Below are positions 1 to 7,262 of a DNA stretch of 28,089 bases, piece after piece. Source of the DNA: Bacteroidales bacterium UBA3856 (lineage in GTDB: Bacteria; Bacteroidota; Bacteroidia; Bacteroidales; UBA932); contig DGHE01000011.1 in NCBI GenBank assembly GCA_002392525.1, positions 9,175 to 37,263 of the forward strand. The letters are read 5' to 3'. Positions within the stretch are counted from its first letter, which is position 1. Every line of letters starts with the position of its first letter. The position numbers were made by a program, and so were the translations under genes. The notes beneath the pieces are model-generated. The model had not been told where the DNA came from, searched no databases, and saw nothing but the letters and a program-made list of their open reading frames with translations.

Positions 1-264
1 TGGAAATACCTGCTTCCTCCGCCGGACTTCCCCGTCAACTTCCTTACGGACAACGACATCACGGGCGGCAACTCCGGGTCTCCGGTGCTCAATGCACGGG
101 GCGAGCTCATCGGCCTGGCCTTTGACGGCAACAAAGAGTCCCTCGCCAGCAACTACGAGGCTGTGCCCGGCTACAACATGTGCGTTTGCGTGGACATCCG
201 CTACGTGCTGTGGGTGATCCAGTACCTGGGACGGCAGGAGTATGTGCTGAAGGAGATCGGCTGA
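1..264 (+). CDS. S46 family dipeptidyl-peptidase (DPP7/DPP11 type), 3' end only
   Basis: The frame is open from the first base and ends with TGA, giving the last 87 residues of an S46 serine peptidase. These periplasmic enzymes cut dipeptides from peptide N-termini and feed amino-acid uptake in Bacteroidetes. The catalytic-serine motif TGGNSGSPV is visible, followed by the family pattern GLAFDGN and a VDIRYVLW block close to the C-terminus, as usual for S46. The residue 18 positions after the catalytic Ser is Gly (in FDGN). In the family Gly here is linked to DPP7-like preference for hydrophobic P1 residues, and Arg to DPP11-like preference for Asp/Glu. The DPP7 reading is therefore favoured but rests on one position. 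The N-terminal part, with the catalytic His and Asp, lies outside the window. It converges on the minus-strand operon. A second copy of its last 120 nt lies at 902-1021. Confidence 0.93.
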   Translation, partial: WKYLLPPPDFPVNFLTDNDITGGNSGSPVLNARGELIGLAFDGNKESLASNYEAVPGYNMCVCVDIRYVLWVIQYLGRQEYVLKEIG

Positions 265-336
265 GGGCCGGGCGGATGGCGCAGGTTCAGGAGCGAACGT
301 GCTCGTGGCGTCTAAGTAATTGAATATTAATTTATT

Positions 337-379
337 AGCACAACTGACGGGTGTGTTTTTCGCACCCGTCAGTTGTGCT
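337..379. repeat. perfect 17-bp inverted repeat (hairpin)
   Basis: AGCACAACTGACGGGTG at 337-353 is followed by a 9-base loop and its exact reverse complement at 363-379. It starts 72 bp after the S46 stop codon, so it may end that transcript, but no run of T follows on either strand within 10 bases. A factor-dependent or purely structural role is as likely as a classical intrinsic terminator. Confidence 0.8.
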
Positions 380-430
380 ATCGCACTGATTACCAGCGGC
401 ATAAGCGCCACGACATCCCCGCCCATACGA

Positions 431-481
431 TGTACGTACATCAAAACTGCGCTGGAATGCCACTATTTTGTACGTACATCA
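431..481. repeat. pair of direct repeats TGTACGTACATCA, each with a palindromic core
   Basis: The 13-mer TGTACGTACATCA occurs at 431-443 and again at 469-481, 38 bp apart. Its first ten bases, TGTACGTACA, are self-complementary. A pair of identical palindromes is the usual form of a dimeric regulator site, but no promoter or gene start lies close by, so its role is unknown. Confidence 0.6.
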
Positions 482-713
482 GTTGAGGTGTCCACTCAGG
501 GGTGCATGGGGGTATAATTGACAAGGCCAACCCCGGGCAGGACTTGTTTTGTAGCGCACTGATATACAGTCAGTTACAAAACCATTCATGCCAGAACCCT
601 ATGAAAATGCCGACCTCGGGCAGAAATGTATTTCGTAAAGCATTAATAGTCAACACATTGCGAAAAACCTAAATGCCCGACAATCAGCCGGTTGCGACAG
701 CCCATCAGTTGAA

Positions 714-746
714 AGCATGGGGTAGATACAGATGCATGGGGTAGAT
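714..746 (+). repeat. tandem direct repeat GCATGGGGTAGATA
   Basis: GCATGGGGTAGATA appears twice in a row with a 5-base spacer, and a related GCATGGGGGTATAA lies near 504. The second repeat contains the only ATG of the short open frame 732-902, so that frame begins inside repeat sequence. Confidence 0.5.
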
Positions 747-902
747 AAACGAAATCGGCTGAGGACCTATACGGGCCCCATCACGGACGATGTGATGTAC
801 CGCTTCTTCCGGGAGCTTACCATCACAGACCTCAACCAGGCCGAAAAGCATGTTGTGGACAACCTGACGGCCCTCAGACAAGAATATGTCAGGGCTATGT
901 AG
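732..902 (+). CDS. short unrecognised open frame, possibly a gene remnant
   Basis: This 56-codon frame starts with ATG in the tandem repeat and stops with TAG at 900-902, exactly where the duplicated S46 tail begins. Residues 15 onward (from GPITDDVMYRFFRELT) look like ordinary soluble helical protein. The first 14 residues come from repeat DNA and from an 11-mer (ATCGGCTGAGG at 754-764) that also spans the S46 stop codon at 256-266. I do not recognise the family. It is more likely the tail of a gene whose front was lost than an intact gene. Confidence 0.25.
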   Translation: MHGVDKRNRLRTYTGPITDDVMYRFFRELTITDLNQAEKHVVDNLTALRQEYVRAM

Positions 903-1021
903 CCAGCAACTACGAGTCTGTGCCCGGCTACAACATGTGCGTTTGCGTGGACATCCGCTACGTGCTGTGGGTGATCCAGTACCTGGGAAGACAGGAGTAT
1001 GTGCTGAAGGAGATCGGCTAA
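902..1021 (+). pseudogene. duplicated 3' fragment of an S46 peptidase gene
   Basis: The last 120 nt of the S46 gene (145-264) are repeated here with four differences: one Ala-to-Ser change, a synonymous Arg codon change of two bases, and TGA replaced by TAA. The reading frame is intact for its last 39 codons but has no serine motif and no start. The end is sharp: the TAA overlaps, tail to tail, the last codon of the minus-strand regulator gene. The likely history is a tandem or paralogous S46 gene that lost its body, or a gene-end duplication by recombination. Confidence 0.85.
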
Positions 1022-2655
1022 TTGGAGTCCTCTTCCCGCCACTGGGCGGGGGTTTTACCGGTAAGCTTGAGGAAGTTGCGGTGGAAGGAGACACTGCTGG
1101 TGAAGCCGGCGCGCTCGCTGATGTCCTGGATCTTGAGTTCGGGGCGGGTGGTGAGAAGTTCCTGGGCATAGCGCACGCGGTACTCGTTCACGAAGTCGGT
1201 GAAGGACTTGCCGGTATTCTGGTTGATGCAGGCCGATATGTATTTCTGGTTGGAAGCCAGGCGGGCGGCCACATCGTCGATACGCAATCCTTTCTTAAGG
1301 TACAGCTGCTCTGTTTCCATCAAGTCGCGGATGCGCTGCATGCGGTCGGTGTCCGGGGCGGGATCGGCCTCTTCCCGGGGGGTCTGTTTTCTGCGGCGGA
1401 GCACCAGCGCCCCTGTCACGGTGACAGCCAGGACGACAGCCGCGACGATCCACCACAGGATACTGGCAGAAGCGCCGGGGAAAGGTCCGTCGAAGGGATA
1501 GAAAGCCATGACCGTAGCATAAGGCTCATAATTGTTGGCCGGTCTTCCGCCGATCATCAGCAGCCGGCCGTCCTGCAGGAGGACAGGGGCGGAACCGTCC
1601 AGGGTAAACTCGGGCACCGGGTACGTGGTGCGGTACACGCAGATGGGAGCATCTCCCCCGGCAAGGGCGCTCCCGTAGTCGATGCGGCAGATATAGAAAC
1701 CGCAGGAAGCGTCGCTGCCCAGCAGCAGGGCAGCCTCCCTGTCGCGATGGACCAGCAGCAGGCTGCTCCACTGGATGGGATTCAGGGGATTTCCCTCGGG
1801 AATGTCCCAGCGGGTGGGCAGCAAAGACAGGTCACCGTCCCGCAGAAGAAGGATGCCGGTTTTGCCGTCCTTGCTTTTGGCCGGCAGCAAGTAGGACGTA
1901 TTGTCTATGGCATAATCTTCCGGAACCCAGTTGGTATGGATGAAAGGAATGGGCTTCCACTGCTCCAACAGGGGATGTGAGAAGGATCCTTCTTTCTTCA
2001 GGTATTCCGTACTTACGGTATCCAGCACTTTCCCGTGGGTTTCCATCACCCCCAGCAGCAGGACATCGTCGTCCCCGGTCCTGAACAGGAAAGGAAGCAT
2101 CCGCTCATCCCTTACGGGTCTTTCCGACAGCGCCCCTTCCTCCGGCCGGTATATCTCCATAGAGTCCCCGGAAGAGAAGTTTCCGCTGATGACTACCGTC
2201 CCGTCCGGGAGGGAGATTCCCCGGGCCATCGCCCTCTTTTCCTTCATGATGGGAAGCGGGGAGAACGAACGGGCCGTGCTGTCATATACCTCGACTACGT
2301 AACTCTGGCCGATGCCCAGGTACTTTTCGAATCCGCCGGCCACCATCCACCGGCCGTCGGCCAGGCGGACGCGGAAGCCCCCGTCATGCGGGTACAGCTG
2401 CTGGATGGGACGCCACCGGCCGCCATGATAATACTCTGCGGTCGAGGTGGGAATGAAGCCTGTGGTATGGCCGCCCACCACCACGATGTCCTCTCCGGCG
2501 ACAAAGGCCATGTGGTGCGAACGGGGCACCTGCAGGTTTTTCATCGGCCGCGAGGGCAGTTCGCGCAGCAGGCTGTCGGGCAAAGCCGCCGCAGCAGCGG
2601 CCGTGCTCCAGAGCACAGCCGCCAGGCAGCAGATATGTCGTAAGACAGGCTTCAC
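1018..2655 (-). CDS. membrane-anchored beta-propeller/AraC-type transcription regulator
   Basis: This 545-residue protein has a signal-like N-terminus (about 1-24, ending in an Ala run) and then a sensor region of roughly 370 residues with repeated Kelch-like strands (VVVGGHTTG, MVAGGFEKYLG, LMIGGRPAN). One transmembrane helix follows at about 399-419, then a basic stop-transfer RRRK, and a C-terminal AraC-type helix-turn-helix domain at about 457-540 (ISERAGFTSSVSFHRNFLKLTGKTPAQWR). By topology the propeller faces the periplasm and the DNA-binding domain the cytoplasm, giving a one-component sensor that would act from the membrane. The start is GTG: it is the only start that keeps the signal sequence. 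It is last in a run of seven same-strand genes, 18 bp after the preceding lipoprotein gene, and may control that operon. Ligand unknown. Confidence 0.85.
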   Translation of the reverse strand: MKPVLRHICCLAAVLWSTAAAAAALPDSLLRELPSRPMKNLQVPRSHHMAFVAGEDIVVVGGHTTGFIPTSTAEYYHGGRWRPIQQLYPHDGGFRVRLADGRWMVAGGFEKYLGIGQSYVVEVYDSTARSFSPLPIMKEKRAMARGISLPDGTVVISGNFSSGDSMEIYRPEEGALSERPVRDERMLPFLFRTGDDDVLLLGVMETHGKVLDTVSTEYLKKEGSFSHPLLEQWKPIPFIHTNWVPEDYAIDNTSYLLPAKSKDGKTGILLLRDGDLSLLPTRWDIPEGNPLNPIQWSSLLLVHRDREAALLLGSDASCGFYICRIDYGSALAGGDAPICVYRTTYPVPEFTLDGSAPVLLQDGRLLMIGGRPANNYEPYATVMAFYPFDGPFPGASASILWWIVAAVVLAVTVTGALVLRRRKQTPREEADPAPDTDRMQRIRDLMETEQLYLKKGLRIDDVAARLASNQKYISACINQNTGKSFTDFVNEYRVRYAQELLTTRPELKIQDISERAGFTSSVSFHRNFLKLTGKTPAQWREEDSN

Positions 2656-2673
2656 CTTACAAAGATAATAAAA

Positions 2674-3150
2674 CTACAGTTTCCCCTTATCCTTGAGCAT
2701 CCGCAGAGCAGGATAGGTGGGAAGGCTGGACGGATCCATAGTCATTTCCAGCAGGTGACCGTCTGTGTCGTAACGCGCCAGCACCACGCCCTGGGTCTTA
2801 AGCTTGCCGCTGGGGCCGGCCATGTACCAGAAATACATTTTGTATTCATAGCAGGCCACGTCGTAGCCCACTTCTGCGAACAAGTCGTCCACCTTGGCGA
2901 TTTCGGCCTTGTATTCTGCCTTGAGGTCACCGGTTGCCCTGGCCGCCTGCTCTTCCAGTCCCTGGCGGTAGGAGTAGAGGTCATTCACGTACTTGTACTC
3001 CTTCTCTACGCCCATGTGATCGAACTTGAAACTGTCGGGGGTGGCGATGTGCGCCTTGGCATAGTTTTCCATCTCTACCTGGACGGGGCTGGGATTCTCA
3101 CAGGAGAAAACCAGGGCCAGGGCCATGAGAAATAATAAGAACTTTTTCAT
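2674..3150 (-). CDS. small lipoprotein of unknown function
   Basis: The 158-residue product starts with a short lipoprotein signal peptide, MKKFLLFLMALALVFSC, so Cys17 should be lipidated. The mature part is charged and probably helical at first (about 40-85, rich in Glu, Lys and Ala). It then becomes more beta-like, with an aromatic stretch YEYKMYFWYMAGPSG. I do not recognise the family. It lies 12 bp after the 1273-residue protein gene and 18 bp before the propeller/AraC gene, so it is very likely co-transcribed with both. Confidence 0.8.
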   Translation of the reverse strand: MKKFLLFLMALALVFSCENPSPVQVEMENYAKAHIATPDSFKFDHMGVEKEYKYVNDLYSYRQGLEEQAARATGDLKAEYKAEIAKVDDLFAEVGYDVACYEYKMYFWYMAGPSGKLKTQGVVLARYDTDGHLLEMTMDPSSLPTYPALRMLKDKGKL

Positions 3151-3162
3151 ACGCTTTAAGGT

Positions 3163-6100
3163 TTATAATACTTTATTCACATCCAATACGGCCTGGCCGC
3201 ATTCTTCCACCACGGCTTCCAGGGTGGTGTCGAACTGGTTCTTCAACACCAGACGGGCCTCTTCCAGGGAAATAGGGATGGCGCCCTTGGGCGGAGGCGA
3301 GGCGATGGAATCCAGCACGCGGATCTTGGCCATGAGCTTTGTGTAGTCCAGTTTGGCGCCCTTGGCGGCGGCCGCCTCGATGCGGGGTACCAGGATGCGC
3401 TTGAACTGTTTCACGTTCTGGCGCACGCCTTCTTCGATAAGGGCATCGCCATAACCCAGTACGCGCAGGGCGTCTTCCTTCATACCGCTTTCGAAGAGCA
3501 TCTGGGCCTGCTTGTGCGCCTCCTTGCCTTGATCCATCCACTCCTTGCACTTGTGGATGTAGGTCTTGGCGATGCGCTCGGGGTCGCCCAGTTTTTCCGC
3601 CTGACGGGCGGGGTCGATGATACGGCCCAGGTCGTCGCCATAGGATTCCAAACCCAGTCTTCCGTTCACCACGGCCTGGTCGGCCTTCTTGAGGGTCTTC
3701 ATGAGTTCCTTGTGGTCTTTGGGGACGAACTTGTACTGCATCTCGTTGAAAACCTCGGCATAGGTATCTCCCATAAGGTTTTCATTGAGGTCGTACCACT
3801 TGCCGTCGTGACCCTTGAACTGGTAGGTGACATCGCGGTCGGCGCCGATCTTGCGGCCCAGGCGCAGGTCGTCCCCTGCATTGCCCGTGGCGCCCTTGAA
3901 GACGCGCACCTCCGGCGGGTTGTTCTTGTAGGTGGGGTAGGCGTCGGAGATTTTGCTGCGAAGGCGCTTGATCACCACATCGTCTATGTCGTCGTACATA
4001 CTCTGCATCTGGGCGTTGAAGTTGGCCCGGAGCATATCCGACGGCTGGTTGCGAAGGAGGTTCTGTGCGGTCTTGTTGCCCTGCAGGGCCAGGGTGGCCT
4101 TGCGCATCTCTTCCTTGGTGGCGGTGGGATTGTTCATCACGCGCTTGAACTCGTCCAGCAGCTTCTGGCCGTCCTGGCGGGCCACCTTGGCGGCTTCTTC
4201 GGCCAGCTGGGATTCCTGCGTGTAGAGCGATGGATTGCCACGCACCTGGCGGATGGCGTCATCGGCCAGTTCGTTGGAGGTCTTGAGTACCTTCTTGGCC
4301 TTGGTAGCGGCCTTGGAGATCTTTTCGGCGGTGCCGGCGCTGTTGAAGTTCTTGGAGGCCGATGACAGGCCTTCGCTCACGCGGGTGCTCTCGGCGGCCT
4401 TCTTGGTGGCCACGCTAATCTTTTCTACCTGGCCGGCCACGGCCTTGGACTGGGCTGCCTTATCGGCCCGGAACTGCTTGATCTTGGACCAGGTCTTGCC
4501 GACGACCTTGCCACCGATGGCAAATCCCAGTTCCCACTTGACAATTTTCCAGCTGCTCTGTTTAAAGGCTTCGAAGGTGCTGTCTCCGCCCTTGTCCACG
4601 TATTCCTTCATTTCGGCCAGGGCGCTGATGGGCGCGAGGACAACTTCCGAGGCGCCGCCGGTCACAATGCCCAGACCCACCCGCATGATGATCACCGGAA
4701 TGGAACTTTCCATGGAGGTAATGGTGGCCATGGCGGCATCCAGGTCTTCGCTGTCGGGGGAGAAGGTGGACTTGTTGGCAAAGGCCGTCCCTATCTCTCC
4801 CAGGCAGAAGCGCCGATAGACGTCCATCACGTTCTCGTAGTCGGCGTCGTCGTAGCCGAAGGCTTTGTTATAGCCTTCCAGCATCACCGTCACCTTGTAG
4901 AACATGGGCCGAAGCTCCATAAAACGGCGGTCCAGACAGAGGTTGCGCTGGATATCCGTGAGGTTCTCCCTGCGCTGCTCGTCTATGTTGTCCCAGCGGG
5001 CCAGGCCGCGCATCACGTCCATGCCTTCGGGAATCTGGTCGCGGATGGGCTGGGAATTGAGCGGAACCCGAACCTCCTGAGTATAGGTTGTTCCGCGCCA
5101 GACCATGCTTACCTTTACCTTCACGTGGGAACGGTTGGGGGGTGCCAGATAGCCTTGCGTGGCACTGATTACGCCCCAGTAGCCGCCGTCGGGCATGCGC
5201 CCGGCCGTCTTGTACTCGAAGGCGAGTGATTTCACCAGCGAGGGAATGGATTCTCCGTTGTAGTCCCGGTAGAACTGGCCGTCGTAAGTGACCAGGTCTC
5301 CGTGCTCGGGCACATAATGGGACTTGTCCCGCTCCGTAAAGAGCATGCTGCCTTCGTAGTCGTCCTCATAGGTGAAGACGGGTTTTTCGTCGGGAAAGAC
5401 GCTGCGCACCTGGCCTTCCTGCTGTTCGTCTATCACTACCAGCTGCCAGTCTACACGGCTCTGGGCATATTGGAGGCGACGCTTGGAGCCCTTGACGGGC
5501 ATAATGTCGTTGTCCGGGGTGCTGCCGATTTCCACCAGGTAGCTCTTGAGCGCCCGCACATGCAGCCGCAGGCCCGGGTGGATGCGGCAGATGTCGAAGG
5601 TCTCCTTCACGGGCTGCGCTTTGCCCCGGGGCCAGGCCTCGATGGTACAGGTGTATTCTTCCACGGTGCCGGGCATCTGGTCGGCCTTGCCCATTTCGGT
5701 GAGGTGGATGTTGAAGATATCGGGGTCTTCTGAACTCTGCTCAAGGCGTGCGCGGAAATGCTCCTGCGCGCCATCGGAGAGCTTGATATTGATCTTGTCT
5801 GGGGTCTTGAGGCCACCCACAAGGGCGAAGCCCATCTCCAGGGTCTTGCCCTGTCCGGCGGCGAAGCTGATGGTCGGGGCCACCAGGATGGCCGCCTCCC
5901 CTTCTACCTTGAAGACGAGGTTGCGGACGAAGCGAGCCTGTTCCCCTTCGAAAATAAAGCTCACCGTGGCGGTTTCAGGCACCTGCTTGTCCGTGGTGGA
6001 CATCGGTGTCAGGTCGGCCATCCTGTACTTGCCCTCGGTGCGGACTTTCTCCACCAGCGCATTCTCCTTCCCGCTGATGTGGATGGTCGAGGTGAGGTCC

Positions 6101-6984
6101 GGGCGCTGAACTACGGTGCCGTCGTCCTTGACTTCCTCGATGCGAGCGCCCACCTGTACTGGAGGTTCGCCAAAGTACAGGGTGTCGCCGCAACTCTTCC
6201 AGAGAATCATCCGGTAGGTAGAAGGCTTTTCTTCCTTCTTCTTTTTGGTTTCCCTTTCGGGTTTGGACTTATTTTTCCCACCCTTATTCTTGTTTCTCTT
6301 GCGAATTCGATGCACGCCCCAGCCGCCGATGACAGCTCCGGGAATGACCACCTCCCAAGGAATAGTGGTATCATCGGATTTGGATTCTTCGCCGGTATTA
6401 TCACCGGCCTCTGTCGTAGTGGTAATCGTCTTCTTCTGGTCACTCACAATGTAGATGGTGACGGTACCGTGGTCTTCGTCATCACGGGCTCTCACCGAAA
6501 CAATAACGCCCCTCATAGAATCATCAAAAGGAAGGGAGGCTTCCATGGACAGGCCGTTTACATCTTTGAATACGATTTTGTTCTCGATGGCCTGCACATA
6601 ATCATTCTTTCCCTTTTTCCCCATTTTTACAGGGGTCAACATGATTACCACCCAGGGATTTTCTTCCTGCGAACGGAAATTTGCCCGGACTTTGATGGTC
6701 TTTCCCGGCGAGGTTTCACCATAATAGCGCTTATGACGACCGACACCCATGATGAAACCGCCCATAAAATTTGATTCATTTTCTGCCGATTTAAAGATGG
6801 GGTAGTCGGAACCATAGAGGATGCGGCTATCCTCCACGGTGGTTTCCTCCATAAAAGTAATCCCGTCTATTTCGATGTTCAGCCCGCCGGAAATGTCATG
6901 CCATCCCCGGTAGGTTTCTGCATGGGCGGGTACGCTCATGCAGAAAACCGCGCAGGTCAACGCGGAAAGGAGTAATCTATTCAT
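3163..6984 (-). CDS. large (1273 aa) secreted or membrane protein of unknown function
   Basis: The start at 6984 gives a clean signal peptide, MNRLLLSALTCAVFCMSVPAHA; further-upstream in-frame starts would bury it. Residues 23-205 form a beta-rich domain ending in a Thr/Asp/Glu-rich linker. A weak hydrophobic stretch at about 209-225 is followed by a strongly basic segment (about 227-254), suggesting one membrane crossing. Residues 255-720 look like several beta-sandwich units. A second glycine-rich hydrophobic stretch near 800 (IVTGGASEVV) leads into a long Ala/Lys-rich helical region. The C-terminal 350 residues contain GADRDVTYQFKGHDGKWYDL, in the style of large multidomain toxins or structural proteins, but I cannot name the domain. 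Neighbours are an upstream zinc-ribbon membrane gene (11 bp away) and a downstream lipoprotein gene (12 bp away). Function unknown. Confidence 0.85.
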   Translation of the reverse strand: MNRLLLSALTCAVFCMSVPAHAETYRGWHDISGGLNIEIDGITFMEETTVEDSRILYGSDYPIFKSAENESNFMGGFIMGVGRHKRYYGETSPGKTIKVRANFRSQEENPWVVIMLTPVKMGKKGKNDYVQAIENKIVFKDVNGLSMEASLPFDDSMRGVIVSVRARDDEDHGTVTIYIVSDQKKTITTTTEAGDNTGEESKSDDTTIPWEVVIPGAVIGGWGVHRIRKRNKNKGGKNKSKPERETKKKKEEKPSTYRMILWKSCGDTLYFGEPPVQVGARIEEVKDDGTVVQRPDLTSTIHISGKENALVEKVRTEGKYRMADLTPMSTTDKQVPETATVSFIFEGEQARFVRNLVFKVEGEAAILVAPTISFAAGQGKTLEMGFALVGGLKTPDKINIKLSDGAQEHFRARLEQSSEDPDIFNIHLTEMGKADQMPGTVEEYTCTIEAWPRGKAQPVKETFDICRIHPGLRLHVRALKSYLVEIGSTPDNDIMPVKGSKRRLQYAQSRVDWQLVVIDEQQEGQVRSVFPDEKPVFTYEDDYEGSMLFTERDKSHYVPEHGDLVTYDGQFYRDYNGESIPSLVKSLAFEYKTAGRMPDGGYWGVISATQGYLAPPNRSHVKVKVSMVWRGTTYTQEVRVPLNSQPIRDQIPEGMDVMRGLARWDNIDEQRRENLTDIQRNLCLDRRFMELRPMFYKVTVMLEGYNKAFGYDDADYENVMDVYRRFCLGEIGTAFANKSTFSPDSEDLDAAMATITSMESSIPVIIMRVGLGIVTGGASEVVLAPISALAEMKEYVDKGGDSTFEAFKQSSWKIVKWELGFAIGGKVVGKTWSKIKQFRADKAAQSKAVAGQVEKISVATKKAAESTRVSEGLSSASKNFNSAGTAEKISKAATKAKKVLKTSNELADDAIRQVRGNPSLYTQESQLAEEAAKVARQDGQKLLDEFKRVMNNPTATKEEMRKATLALQGNKTAQNLLRNQPSDMLRANFNAQMQSMYDDIDDVVIKRLRSKISDAYPTYKNNPPEVRVFKGATGNAGDDLRLGRKIGADRDVTYQFKGHDGKWYDLNENLMGDTYAEVFNEMQYKFVPKDHKELMKTLKKADQAVVNGRLGLESYGDDLGRIIDPARQAEKLGDPERIAKTYIHKCKEWMDQGKEAHKQAQMLFESGMKEDALRVLGYGDALIEEGVRQNVKQFKRILVPRIEAAAAKGAKLDYTKLMAKIRVLDSIASPPPKGAIPISLEEARLVLKNQFDTTLEAVVEECGQAVLDVNKVL

Positions 6985-6995
6985 AGGCGGGGCTT

Positions 6996-7247
6996 TTAAG
7001 CTCCTAACTTCATCATGGTGAGCATGGTAACACCGATGGCGATGAGGGCCCAGTGCCACCATTTCATCTTGGCCATGCGCTGCTTTTGGGCAGCGCGGTT
7101 TGCCCGGAAGTTGTCCATGGAGAACATCTTCTGTTTGGGCTGCTGTTCGTTGAACTGGGGCTGGGATGCACCGATGCGGGTTCCGCAGGAACCGCAGAAA
7201 TTGGCGTTGTCGGAGAGCTGGGCTCCGCAGTTGGGGCAGTATTTCAT
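6996..7247 (-). CDS. small zinc-ribbon membrane protein
   Basis: This 83-residue protein begins with a double-CxxC zinc ribbon (MKYCPNCGAQLSDNANFCGSCG). A basic Gln-rich middle follows, then one C-terminal transmembrane helix at about 63-80. The ribbon should sit in the cytoplasm, tail-anchored to the inner membrane. Short ribbons of this kind usually bind protein or nucleic acid; no partner can be named. It lies 15 bp after another zinc-ribbon gene whose ribbon is very similar, so the two may act together or have arisen by duplication of the ribbon. It is 11 bp before the 1273-residue protein gene. Confidence 0.85.
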   Translation of the reverse strand: MKYCPNCGAQLSDNANFCGSCGTRIGASQPQFNEQQPKQKMFSMDNFRANRAAQKQRMAKMKWWHWALIAIGVTMLTMMKLGA

Positions 7248-7262
7248 AGGCTTAGATAATGA

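Larger units (their letters stand above)
265..731. other. intergenic stretch with short degenerate repeats
   Basis: There is no convincing gene in this 467-bp stretch after the S46 stop codon. It holds a perfect 17-bp hairpin (337-379), a pair of identical 13-mers (431-443, 469-481), the 14-mer GGTATAATTGACAA (511-524) that also begins the 274-bp elements further right, and several imperfect pairs. Examples of the last are GCACTGAT followed by ACCAG or TACAG near 384 and 557, and CCCCGGGCAG/CCTCGGGCAG near 530 and 614. It reads like decayed repeat or mobile DNA rather than a simple spacer. Confidence 0.6.

Noticed and set aside
2660..2667. TATCTTTG on the minus strand just before the propeller/AraC gene
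   Set aside because: It matches the -7 consensus but would start transcription at the start codon itself and has no -33 partner; probably chance.
3163..7062. Start of the 1273-aa protein at 7062
   Set aside because: It would add 26 residues ahead of a clear signal peptide and overlap the zinc-ribbon gene; the ATG at 6984 fits better.
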